Below are positions 25,905 through 37,289 of a DNA stretch of 64,000 nucleotides, one piece after another. Every line of letters starts with the position of its first letter. Position 1 is the stretch's first letter. The notes beneath the pieces are model-generated. The model was given only the letters and a program-made list of their open reading frames with translations. It was not told where the DNA came from and searched no databases. The stretch is from Aphidius gifuensis (lineage: Eukaryota; Arthropoda; Insecta; Hymenoptera; Braconidae), in contig NC_057789.1 of the NCBI RefSeq assembly GCF_014905175.1, positions 24,424,555-24,488,554 of the forward strand, read 5' to 3'. Both the position numbers and the translations under genes were made by a program.

Positions 25905-28130
25905 AATTTTTTTCCCTATCGAAATTTCATTAATGACATTTCGCTTATTCAATGCAATTTATATAAAGTCAATAGCAAAAGAAATTATAGGATTAATAGG
26001 CTTCACATTTACACTAAATATATTAAATTGATTACATAAATTAGGAAAAATTAGCTAATGTTCCTATATTATTATAGCGTGATTCGATGTCATTTCTCAA
26101 TAATTATAGCGAAGAATGATGTTAAATTATCTATTTATGTCCAGAGCTGTCATTCTTTGTTTGTTTTTGTAATATGGAAATTATATGGCAGAATGGAATG
26201 ACATGAAAATCCACTCAATAATAGTCAATAGCTAGCAAAATAGTAAATTAATTACAAAATACATATTTATCATTTGCTATTGTTTAATTTGTTTGTACAT
26301 TTCATTTTTTTTTAAAGTTTTTGTACAAATACATAAAATTAAAAAATTTAAAAAATTTTTTTTTAGTTTAGAATGATCTAACATTAGTCAATAATAAGTC
26401 AACATGAATCAATATAGCAAATTATTGCTTAACTCAATAGCTAGTAATGCTAGTCAATGTAAAAAAAGTACAAATACATTTATCATTGTTATTGTTTATT
26501 GTTTTAATTGTTTATTATATTGTTTTTAAAAGTTTTCCAAGCAATACATGAAATTAAAAAACAATATAATAAGCAATTAAACAATAACAGCCATAAGCCA
26601 CTTTTACTATTGACATGACTATATTACTATTTGCATTGTTTACTATTGATAGATATTGAACATTACAACATTATAACAACAATATAATAAACAATTAAAT
26701 AATTATCAATATTTTATACACTAATAACAACGACTAGCTATTGATTGCTACGAATTTGCTATTGATCTGCTGTTGACGTGCTATTGACTAGATGTTGGAC
26801 GAATTTATACAAAAAAAAAATTTTTTTTAATTTTTATACTGTTGTTGAAAACTTTCAAAAGCACAGCTGCAATAAACAATTAAACAACAACAATAAACAA
26901 TATGTGATAAATATCTATATTTTGTACTTTTTTTTTTTTTTTTTTTGCTATTGACTAGCTATTGACTAGCTATTAGTTGCTACGATTTGCTATTGATCTG
27001 CTGTTGACTTGCTATTGACTAGATGTTAGACGAATTTAAACAAAAAAATTTTTTTTTTTAATTTTTATGTATTGTTGTTGAAAACTTTCAAAAAACAATG
27101 TAACAACATTCAACAACAAAAATAAACAATAACAACAATTAAATATCTTTGTACTTTTTTTTTTTGCTATTGACTAGCTATTGACTAGCTATTTTAGGTT
27201 GCTACAATTTGCTATTGATCTGCTGTTGACTTGCTATTGACTAGATGTTAGACGGAATTTAAACAAAAAATTTTTTTTTTTAATTTTATGTATTGTTGTT
27301 GGCTTTCAAAAAACAATATAATAAACAATTAACAACAACAATAAACTTAATAACAATGATAAATATATTTTGTACTTTTTTTTGCTATTGTTTATTACTT
27401 AGCTATTAAAGAGTTGCTAGAATTTTTGCTTGCTATTGATCTGAACTTTGCTATGACTAGATGTTGACAATTTAAACGAAAAAATTTTTCAATTTTATGT
27501 ATTGTTGTTTAAACTTTTAAAAAAACAATATAATAAACAATTAAACAATAACAATGATAAATATCGTATTTTTGTAATTTTTTTTTTTTTTTGCTATTGT
27601 TAGCTATTGACTAGCTTCAATGAGTTACTACAATTTGCTATTGATCTACTATTATTTGCTATTGACTAGATGTTGGACAATTTAAACGAAAAAATTTTTT
27701 AATTTTATATTGTTAAAAACTTTTAAAAAAACAATATAATAAACAATTAAACAATAGCAATGATAAATATCGTATTTTTGTACTTTTTTTTTGCTATTAA
27801 CTGGCTATTGACTAGCTATTGAGTGGATGTTTCATGTCATTCCATTCTCGCCGTAAGTTTCATAAATTACCAAAACTCAGACAACAACAGCTCGGACATA
27901 ACCTAAAAATTTAACATGTTCTTCGCTATCATTATTGAGAAATGACATCGAATCACGCTATAATAATGTGATAGGAACATTGTTAATTTTTTCTTTAATT
28001 TATGTAGATCAATTTAATATGTTTAGTGTAATGTAGAGCCTTTGTAATCCATAATTCTTTTTGCTATTGACTTGCTATTAATTTGCTATTGAATAAGCGC
28101 CCATGTCATTAACAAGTCGCTATCAAACTG
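25905..28130. repeat. foldback element with inverted arms and internal repeats
   Basis: The outer parts are imperfect inverted copies: for example 26077-26100 (GCGTGATTCGATGTCATT...) is the reverse complement of 27935-27958, and similarity continues outward (GCTTATTCAAT near 25950 and, reversed, near 28090) and inward (GAATGGAATGACATGAAA near 26193 against 27830-27850). The interior is made of repeats of about 210-230 bp. No transposase frame is seen, so it is a non-autonomous foldback-type element. Exact termini and target duplications were not resolved. Confidence 0.75.
26730..27830. repeat. internal tandem repeat, period about 209-231 bp
   Basis: The marker word GATGTT(A/G) after CTATTGACTA (CTATGACTA in the fourth) occurs at 26791, 27022, 27244, 27460 and 27669, spacings 231, 222, 216 and 209. 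Each unit also has a poly-T tract, TTGCTATTGATCTGC-type words and an ACAATATAATAAACAATTAA-type tract. Inverted relatives of the same unit occur in the left arm (about 26380-26700). Confidence 0.8.
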
Positions 28131-28145
28131 TTGTTGAGTGTTCCG

Positions 28146-29152
28146 CTAGGGATCCCCGATCACTAAATTCTCATGATTTGTAAAAAATTTCTCCGCCTTT
28201 TTTTTTTTTTTTTTAATTAAAATTAAAAAAGCAGCATATAGAATAATTGGTCTAACGCACATTTTGTATGTTAGTAATTTATTTTTTGTATTGACGTAGC
28301 TATAATTACCTATTAGGGGGTACAAAATACCTATTGCATTATATTGCATTTTTTGCCTACAATATTTATATGTGACGTATAATTAAGTTTAGTATCTAGG
28401 GTGAGCCCTAGATACTTAACTTCTTTTTTTATATTTATTTTTTCATTAAATAGTGTTAGATCTGTTTTTATTATTTGTTGTTTTTTGTTGTGACTAAATA
28501 TAATTAATTCTGTTTTATCTACGTTTATTTTGATTTTCCACGTATTATAGTATTCTTCTAGTTCTTGTATGTGTTTTTGTATATTATTTATGATTATGTT
28601 TTTATTACCAGAGGAGGTGTAAATTGCTATATCTTCCGCAAAAAGTGCCTCGATCCATACTGTGTCGAAGGCTTTTTCTATGTCTAATAATAATAGTCCT
28701 GTGTGTTTGTTAATATTGAAGTTGGCCGTTACGTGGTCTGTTAGTCTAGCTAGTTGTTGTTCTGTGCTGTGGTGTTTTCTAAATCCAAACTGTTCTTCAA
28801 TGAGTATGTTATGTTTGTGTAGGTGTGTATTGAGTCTGTCGTTGATAACGTTTTCAAATAGTTTTGCTAGTGTTGGTAGCAAGCTTATAGGCCTGTAGCT
28901 TTGGGGGAACTTGTGGTCTTTCCCTGGTTTTTTAAATGGCAGGATTTTTGCTTTTTTCCATTGGCTGGGGAAATATGCTGAGTATAAGCATGAATTAAAT
29001 ATGTGGATTAGTTGGGTTAAGGTTTTATTGGGTAGGTTTTTGAGGACTATATTTTGGATATTATCAAAGCCTTGGGCTTTTTTTGGTTTGGCCAATTTTA
29101 CAATCACTCCATGATCATTTCTAAGCTGCCACTCTTGATTCTGGCATGGCAC
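28146..29152 (-). pseudogene. jockey-like non-LTR retrotransposon reverse transcriptase, inverted 5' part
   Basis: Minus-strand reading gives reverse-transcriptase blocks in order: GFDNIQNIVLKNLP, WKKAKILPFKKPGK, SYRPISLLPTLAKLFENV, EEQFGFRKHHSTEQQL, LLLLDIEKAFDTVW, then FAEDIAIYTSS, KTELIIFS and VKYLGLTLD. The catalytic core is broken. About 80-100 residues that normally lie between the AFDTVW block and the FADD box are missing, including the PQGS region, and FADD has become FAED. A frameshift near 28345 separates a last segment (ILYPLIG...TYKMCVRPIILYAA). It is an inactive relic. Confidence 0.9.
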
Positions 29153-29216
29153 AGCTTCGAGCGCGAACCGGGAAGAGAGAAAAACACTAATTTAGTTATT
29201 TTCATAGTTTTCCCGC

Positions 29217-29890
29217 GCAGGCATTTATGGTATTAGCAGCTAATTCTCTTGCGTATTATAAAATTATAAAACCAAAAAAATCAGCCAAATACCTTGGCGT
29301 AATAGAAAATAAAACATTAAGAATGATAAGCAATAGGCTGAGCCTTATGAAACAAATGTAGATATTAAAAAGAAATTACAAATACATAGCATAGAAAAAG
29401 ATATTTATGACAGAACCGAAGAATTCTATAATATATACTAAGGTTGTAAATATAGACCCTGGTAGAAATTTTTCTCCGACTTTTCTCCAACTTTTTTCCG
29501 CCATTTCTCCATCTTTTTACAAAAATGACCCATGGTTGGAGAAATGGCGGACAAATTTCTCCAACCAAAAATTTACTTTAACTTTTTTCCGATTTTTCTT
29601 CAACTTTTTTCCGCTATTTCTCTAACCTGAAATGTACTCTAACTTTTTTTTAACTTTTCTCCAACCATGGGTCATTTTCGTAAAAAGGTGGAGAAAGTTG
29701 GAAAAAAGACGGAGAAAGTTGGAGAAATATTTCTATCAGGGGACATATTAAAAAATGTTGGCATATATAATGAACAAAATGCACCATTTAAAATCAAACA
29801 TAAATTACCGCAAAAAAAAAAAAGGCATTTGGTACAAATGATTTAGGATTTCCAAACCCAACGGAATTAAGAAAATAAATTAAAAATAAA
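29217..29890 (+). pseudogene. jockey-like retrotransposon 3' part, split by a MITE
   Basis: The plus strand continues the jockey protein where the inverted part stops: YYKIIKPKKSAKYLGVIENK then TLRMISN, KKLQIHSIEKDIYDRTEEFY after a frame change, and, after the MITE at 29457-29741, ILKNVGIYNEQNAPFKIKHK. Adenine-rich DNA follows at about 29870-29930, consistent with a tail. Stops and frame changes show it is dead. Opposite orientation to 28146-29152 fits a 5' inversion by twin priming. Confidence 0.75.
29457..29741. mobile_element. MITE, CCCTGGTGGAAATATTT family, copy 1
   Basis: A 285-bp element with near-matching inverted ends: CCCTGGTAGAAATTTTTCTCC on the left and, reversed, CCCTGATAGAAATATTTCTCC on the right. 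The arms continue inward with CATGGTTGGAGAAA-type sequence, so most of the element can fold on itself. No open frame. It interrupts the jockey 3' remnant and is therefore younger than it. Confidence 0.85.
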
Positions 29891-30499
29891 TAAACAAATA
29901 ATTTAAAAAAAAGAAAAAAAAAATAACACAATATTTCTGTGGTGCGAAAAGGACAAAAAACAGAGGGAAAATGTTGTCTGTTTCTTTTTTTAAAAAATCG
30001 TCGAAATCACTTAAAATATCAACTGAGCACCCTTATTTTAGACCCATCCATGCAAGGTCCCTAAAATGATTCCTAAATTAATGAGAGAATTTTAGTAAAT
30101 CGATACATCGAGTCTTTCGATATTCCTTTTTCGACTTAACAAATATCGATATATTCTATTAATACTTTCTATGTATTAAAAATTTCCGCAAGGTCAAGAG
30201 AAATTCAGGAATAGTTATAGTAGGAAATACAAAAATCATATGCTGTAAAAGGTAAATAGGTGAATTCATAATTTAGAAGCATTTCATGGTCCTCATCCTT
30301 GGCGATTGTTTCATTAACCTGAAAATTTATAAAAATTGAATGCAGTTGCATTTTTTTTGTCGTTTTATCTTTTATTTCACGTCAACTCAATATTTATTTA
30401 ATATATTATTAATTAATTTTAATGCATGTATCAAAATTTGAATCATTCATAGATTTAAAATAATTGGTTTATTTCATTGCCTTAAAAATAAATTGGTAT
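29891..30499. other. intergenic region
   Basis: About 600 bases between the retrotransposon relic and the right histone arm. No coding signal is seen. Confidence 0.5.
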
Positions 30500-30857
30500 G
30501 TCGGACGCATATATACACATGTATACATATGGCGATCGACAGGTGTTCAATGTCGTGGAGCGACGAGCCTTGATGAGAAAAAATAAATACTTTTATTTGG
30601 CGGTGCGCAGATGACCAATATATGCTAGTTAAAGTTTATGCAACAACTGTACTCCAATATTTCGGAGTAAAATAATAAACATGTGTGCGTGAATCAAACT
30701 TCTCCGAAATTCACATAGTAGAATGTATTCGTTTTTTTAAATGAAAATTCTTAACAAGTGTCTATTTTTTTTCAGAGTAGATATATTAAATTTGTTTTTT
30801 AAGAATCGTGTCGAATTAAAATATAAAGAATATTACATATCGTTTGAAATATTTGAT

Positions 30858-30873
30858 GGCCCTGAAAAGGGCC
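30858..30873 (-). terminator. histone 3' stem-loop (H4 copy 2)
   Basis: Perfect minus-strand GGCCCTTTTCAGGGCC, 42 bases past the H4 stop. Confidence 0.95.
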
Positions 30874-30915
30874 GATTGGTTTGATTGTTGATGTGGCTAG
30901 AGTTGTGTGTAGAGC

Positions 30916-31955
<1,040 letters not shown>

Positions 31956-31988
31956 AGCATCATATCATCACAACAATCCAAAACAATC

Positions 31989-32004
31989 GGCCCTTTTCAG
32001 GGCC
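31989..32004 (+). terminator. histone 3' stem-loop (H3 copy 2)
   Basis: Perfect GGCCCTTTTCAGGGCC, 33 bases past the H3 stop. Confidence 0.95.
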
Positions 32005-33023
32005 ATAAAATTAATCAAACTAGAAAATATTCATTCAATTTCAACTGACATATATATACCATCATTTTGACCAATCTTATATATACAATAGTATAACAAT
32101 ATTTTTTTATTCTTTTCTGCTCCGATTTGTGTCGAAACGTTTTTGTTTAAATTACTTCCTTACGTATTGCATTGTGTTTCACGCACACATGTTCAACAGT
32201 TCAACACATGTTCAACAGATGTTCAACGTTGGGTAAGGCTTTAAGAAAGTCAATAAATTGGCGTTGCGCAAACGACCGATATAGGTCAGGCATGCGAGAT
32301 GTATACTCCAAAATTCCGGAGTGGGAAACATGTATGCATCAAAATGTAAACAATCAAACTACTCCAAAATTTGCAGCGGAACTAAACTTGTTAAACAAAT
32401 CTTATATAAATCCGTATAATAATTTTTTTTTGCTTAGGTCTGTTAAACGAAAACTACCAAGTACTATTAAACTACTTGTTGACCATTCAAGTACTTTGGA
32501 GTAAATATATTTTCGACATTTTTTATTGCAAATTATTCTTAAAGAACAACGAAATTTATTATTAATAATAAAAGAATAAATAGTTAAAATAAATTAGTAA
32601 TAATAGAAAAACTTAGAAACAAATAAATCCTTAGGCATTGGTATGTCGGACACATACACATAGAGATCGACAGGTGTTCAACGCTGTGTGAGTCTTAAGG
32701 AAAATCAATACTTGAGCGTTGCGCAGACGACCAATATGTACATGTAGGCATGCGAGGAGCAAAATCATAAACATGTGTGCATGAAAATATAAACAAATAA
32801 ATTACTCCAAAATTTACCGAGTAAAAATGTATTTGTTTTTTTAATTAAAATTTGGTAACGAGTATCTATTTTTTTTTTTGTTGTTCTATAGACCAAAGAA
32901 AAATAAATTTAAAATTTCGAAGTAAATTATTTGAATGGAAATTAGATTTTTTATTTCCTAAAATAGAAAATCGTATTGAATGAAAATTCAAAGAATGTAA
33001 CATATCGTTTTAAATTAATTGAT

Positions 33024-33039
33024 GGCCCTGAAAAGGGCC
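33024..33039 (-). terminator. histone 3' stem-loop (H2A copy 2)
   Basis: Perfect minus-strand GGCCCTTTTCAGGGCC, retained although the gene upstream is frameshifted. Confidence 0.95.
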
Positions 33040-33070
33040 GATTGGTTTGATTGTTGATAACTTGTTGAAT

Positions 33071-33446
33071 TTAAGCACTGCTTTTTTCAGTCTTTTTTGG
33101 TAAAAGAACAGCTTGGATATTTGGCAAGACACCACCTTGAGCAATGGTTACACCAGAGAGTAATTTGTTCAACTCTTCGTCGTTACGGATGGCCAATTGA
33201 AGATGACGTGGAATGATTCTGGTTTTTTTGTTGTCACGAGCAGCATTACCTGCCAACTCAAGAACTTCAGCAGCCAAGTATTCCATAACGGCAGCCAAGT
33301 AGACAGGTGCACCTGCACCAACACGTTCAGCGTAGTTACCCACGTAACAAACGATGGATACGTCCAACTGGGAATTGAAGTCCAGCACGGTTTGAACGTG
33401 TCTTTGACTTTCCCTTTGCTTTACCACCTTTGCCACGGCCAGACAT
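33071..33446 (-). pseudogene. histone H2A (copy 2), frameshifted
   Basis: The start (33446) and stop match copy 1, but the gene is 376 bases instead of 378. The change is near 33340: copy 1 reads CGTAAGGGCAATTACGC, this copy CGTGGGTAACTACGC. The net two-base loss after HRLLR creates an immediate TAA, so translation from the normal ATG would stop after about 36 residues, within the first part of the histone fold. The rest of H2A remains open in another frame. Promoter and stem-loop are intact, so loss is recent, or the lesion is a sequencing or assembly error. Confidence 0.85.
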
Positions 33447-33784
33447 GATGACTTGGAGTTTTTGGAGTAAATTTGATGCTTAATGAATACACGACTCGTA
33501 AGGCGTGTAAGAGAAGACTGATAATTTTTGGCCCCGAAAAACGGCTTTTATGGACTTTTTTGCCGCAACTGCGCACCAATCGCGTGGCGTTTTCACCCTT
33601 TTAGTCACTCTTTTAGTACAGAATAGCAACAAAATTGTAAACAGCGCAACAATCACAACTCTCCTTTGCCCACAATTGCTCGTTCTCTAACGCTATTGGT
33701 GCGCTGTTCACAATGAAAAATAGTTAAAAGCGGCCGAAAAAGGCCGACCCTCACAATTTCCAAGTTGATTCTCAAACTATCAAC
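33447..33784. promoter_or_regulatory. bidirectional H2A/H2B promoter (copy 2)
   Basis: Mirror of 16119-16456 and exactly as long. It keeps the TATA-like CTTTTATGG (reverse strand) near 33545-33553 on the H2A side and the CCAAT box at about 33576, so both genes should still be transcribed. Confidence 0.7.
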
Positions 33785-34159
33785 ATGCCTCCAAAAGCAA
33801 GTGGTAAAGCTGTTAAAAAAGCCGGCAAGGCTCAAAAAAACATCACCAAGACTGACAAGTCCAAGAGAAGGAAGAAGAGGAAGGAATCATACGCAATCTA
33901 CATCTACAAGGTATTGAAACAAGTTCATCCAGACACTGGTGTCTCATCCAAGGCCATGAGCATCATGAACAGTTTCGTCAACGATATCTTTGAGCGTATT
34001 GCAGCTGAAGCATCCCGATTGGCTCATTACAACAAGAGATCAACCATCACATCACGGGAAATCCAGACTGCTGTTCGTCTTCTTCTTCCTGGTGAACTTG
34101 CCAAGCATGCCGTCAGTGAAGGCACCAAGGCAGTCACCAAATACACCAGCTCCAAGTAA
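33785..34159 (+). CDS. histone H2B (copy 2)
   Basis: 124-residue intact H2B, identical in protein to copy 1 (15744-16118), divergent from the broken H2A. It has a full N-terminal tail, histone fold and C-terminal TKYTSSK. Confidence 0.98.
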   Translation: MPPKASGKAVKKAGKAQKNITKTDKSKRRKKRKESYAIYIYKVLKQVHPDTGVSSKAMSIMNSFVNDIFERIAAEASRLAHYNKRSTITSREIQTAVRLLLPGELAKHAVSEGTKAVTKYTSSK

Positions 34160-34189
34160 ACAACCGGCACCACACAACATAAACCAATC

Positions 34190-34205
34190 GGCCCTTTTCA
34201 GGGCC
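34190..34205 (+). terminator. histone 3' stem-loop (H2B copy 2)
   Basis: Perfect GGCCCTTTTCAGGGCC, 30 bases past the H2B stop. Confidence 0.95.
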
Positions 34206-34660
34206 AACAAATTTATATAACGCTGAATACTATCCATTTCATGTATATATGTATATATTCATATGTATGCAACGATTATCAACCTATATATATATATATT
34301 GTATATATCATTTTACTATATATATACATGTACATCAGTGTTTCATCTAAATAGTTACGATATAATATCGATCATATTCATACGTATATTCGATATTGAA
34401 TTTCGATTATTTATTATCGAATAATTTCTATCAATATCCAAGCTGCTTAATAAATGTTTTCAAAGTATTTCCAGAGTTTACCAAAATAGGAATGTGCGAT
34501 TGCGATACTTTTAAAAGTATTCAGTATCGATATATCGGATATTTTTTTTTCAAATATCGGTTATCCGATATATCGGATTGAAAAGTACATACTCGGTATA
34601 TCGGATCAAAAAGTATTGAGTAAAAGTATCCGATATATATTGGCGATATATCGGCTGTTC

Positions 34661-35045
34661 CGATCGCCGAGGATCGTATACCAAAGTTAAAGTAGTTTCG
34701 ACCTTCTGGGGACCTATAGCCATGTAATGTTTAAACCCCCATTTTCAAGATCTATATTTCCAGTACGATTAAGAAAAAAGAACCCCATAATCAGAATATT
34801 TCTATATAATACATTTTGGAGCAACTGAAAGAAAAAATAAACAACGTCATGTCATAAAAATACGTCAACATTTTTTTTTTTTTTCAAGATAACAAATAAA
34901 GCAAAAAAATAATTTGTTTATCATTGACTAATTTTCTATCAGTGATAGTTTCTTGTTATAATTAACAAAATAAATATTCAGGTACATGTAGGATTTGGAG
35001 TAAATAAATTGATATAGTTATTTATCACGTTTTAAATAAATTGAT
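34661..35045. other. junction between inverted arm and H1 duplicate
   Basis: About 140 bases of unmatched DNA, then from about 34,800 the 3' flank of H1, which aligns directly (not inverted) with 11,793-12,039. This junction is where the two duplications with different orientation meet. Confidence 0.65.
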
Positions 35046-35061
35046 GGCCCTGAAAAGGGCC
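35046..35061 (-). terminator. histone 3' stem-loop (H1 copy 2)
   Basis: Perfect minus-strand GGCCCTTTTCAGGGCC, 43 bases past the H1 stop, as in copy 1. Confidence 0.95.
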
Positions 35062-35104
35062 GATTTTTTTTTTAGTATTTATCCATTTTGTATGATGAAT
35101 AAAT

Positions 35105-35818
35105 TTATTTTTTTGCTGCAACTTTTTTTGGTGCTGCTGCTGCTTTAGCTGTTTTTTTTGGAGCAATAGCCTTTTTTGGTTTTGGTGATTTAGGCTTGGC
35201 AGTTGGTGCTTTAGTTGCTTTTTTAGCTTTTGGACTTTTTGATGCCTTTGGTTTGACAACTTTTGCAACAGCTGTTTTTGTTTTCTTTTCAGCAACTGGT
35301 TTTTTTGCTGCAACAGCTTTTTTTGGTGCTGTAACTTTCTTGGCAATGGCTTTTGCTGTTTCAGCTTTTTTAGCTGCTGCTGGTTTTTTAACAGCTTTAA
35401 CTTTTTTTGGTGATGTTGGTTTTTTAACAATTTTTGGCTTTGATTCAGTCTTTGCTGCTTTTTTCAATGCAGCAAGTTTGAATGATCCAGATGCACCTTT
35501 ACCTTTAGTTTGAATGAGATCACCAGATGTTACAGCAGACTTGAGATATTTCTTGATGAACAATGCATGTTTCTCAGTGTCAAGTTTATAATTAGCAGCC
35601 ATGTATTTTTTAATAGCTTGAAGTGATGATCCATTACGTTCAGCAAGATCCTTGACTGCAGCCTTGACCATATCAGCAGTACTTGGATGAGCCTTGAGTG
35701 CCTTTGGTGCTTTTGGTGCCTTGGCCTTTGCACTTTTTGCAGTAGTTGCTTTTTTCACTGCTTCAGCTTTTGCTGGAGCAACAACTTCTGGAACTGGTGA
35801 TGCAGACTTATCAGCCAT
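35105..35818 (-). CDS. histone H1 (copy 2)
   Basis: Linker histone of 237 residues, same length as copy 1. The globular domain and the Lys/Ala/Pro tail are nearly identical to copy 1, but the first 40 residues differ at many positions (MADKSASPVPEVVAPAKAEA against MADTSVTPTPEIVAPAKAVA). It has the same orientation as copy 1 even though the neighbouring core block is inverted. Intact, with its own stem-loop. Confidence 0.97.
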   Translation of the reverse strand: MADKSASPVPEVVAPAKAEAVKKATTAKSAKAKAPKAPKALKAHPSTADMVKAAVKDLAERNGSSLQAIKKYMAANYKLDTEKHALFIKKYLKSAVTSGDLIQTKGKGASGSFKLAALKKAAKTESKPKIVKKPTSPKKVKAVKKPAAAKKAETAKAIAKKVTAPKKAVAAKKPVAEKKTKTAVAKVVKPKASKSPKAKKATKAPTAKPKSPKPKKAIAPKKTAKAAAAPKKVAAKK

Positions 35819-35918
35819 CGTTGAATTATTTATTTATAATAATATAAAAGTAACAGCACTGATAAAATTAAAAGAACAACTTAAAGGCAGGCGCGTGAGT
35901 CACGAGCTGAATTCAGAA

Positions 35919-35933
35919 GCGCGGACCGTGCAG
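35919..35933 (-). promoter_or_regulatory. conserved H1 upstream element
   Basis: The same 15-mer, GCGCGGACCGTGCAG, as at 12928-12942, here 101 bases upstream of the H1 start. No TATA box is evident in either H1 promoter. Confidence 0.5.
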
Positions 35934-37289
35934 AGAAATATTCATGCTCTGACCACAACAACTCTTCAATCAATTTTATAAAAAGCATTAACTATTAACA
36001 TTAATTAATTTTTATCTAATGTTATGAATAATATTTATTTATTATTTTCCATTTTTTAAATACCCAAAAGATTCATCTTTCATAAAATAAAAACACATAC
36101 TATTCAGTATGACACTAAACGTAACAATTAATATGCAATTATCATGTCTAGTTTTTCAATATCTCAGTGTCACAATGTTTTTGTTGTTATTACAACAATC
36201 GACAATGTTTAAACAATTTAAAAACATTTTTAAAAAATAACTTATATATTTTTGTTCTAATAAATGACGAAATATCATATTAACAATTCGAAAAATACGA
36301 GATAATTAATTGTTTACAAAGCACTGAGTGAGGACAGAGCCACCGAGTTATAGATGTTAACAAAAATTACAATATTAAATTATACTTGTTTTTTATTTGT
36401 TAAATAATAATTTTTTTTTAATTTAAATTTTAAAATTAAGCCTAAATAATTAAGACAATAAAATTCAATCAGTTCACTTTCATTTATTCTAGGACATTTA
36501 TGGTTGTAAAAAATAAAAAGACAAAAAAACAAAACAAACAAGAAATACTATTAAAATTCAGGCATGTTTATTTATATATTAATTTTTTTATAGCTATGTT
36601 AACAATTATTTAGTAACATAATTTCCATCGAAAAGTTATAAATAAATTAATTTTTTAATCGTCATTTTTCAATTTTCTAAACAACAAATATTTCTGGTCT
36701 TTACAAATAATTTTTCTTATATTTTCGTGGAAGAAAATTACCCAAATATAGCAAACAAAAATTAGTAATAAATTAATAATTAAATGAAGAGTAATATAAA
36801 CAATATATTCAATCTACTTTGGTCAATTTTATAAATCAATATTCAATCATTTTAAAATCCTCATAATTAACTATTTTAATTTATAAATAAAACAAAGTAT
36901 TTCTATTTTTTTTTGTGTACTAATTGCACTATTTATAATCTCACAAATCTTGAAAATGTATAAATATTTTGTTTAAATAATTATTCATATTCAATATGAA
37001 CCAAAAAAGACTAATATTAAATTTCCACTTAAATTTTATTTAACATATTTGAAGAATAAAAAAAACCATACGTGCTTAATTGAATTTAAATTTAAATAAT
37101 TAACTTACATAATTTTAAATTTATAAAGTTTTTTTTTTGTTTACAAATTAAAAAAAATCTTTATTTAAACATATTGAAAAAACAAAAAAAAAAATAATAA
37201 TTAGAATGAAAAATATAAAAACAAAATTGTTTTTTTTTAAAACATTTTGTTGATAAATTATTTGGTTTTTTTTTAATCATAAAATTTAT
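35934..37289. other. intergenic region
   Basis: About 1.35 kb of AT-rich DNA between H1 copy 2 and the 3' end of the zinc-finger gene, which probably includes the zinc-finger 3' UTR. No exon is seen. Confidence 0.5.

Noticed and set aside
25603..27990. Possible CRISPR-like array from the repeated words near 26.4-27.8 kb
   Set aside because: Units are 200+ bp, imperfect and mixed in orientation, with no short repeat/unique spacer pattern, and the genome is eukaryotic.
28662..29114. Plus-strand frames over the retrotransposon relic
   Set aside because: They are antisense shadows of the reverse-transcriptase frame.
33071..33436. A 121-codon frame across the second H2A that looks like a variant H2A lacking its N-terminus
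   Set aside because: Its first 30 or so codons are H2A read out of frame; it exists only because of the two-base deletion. The real start gives an early stop.
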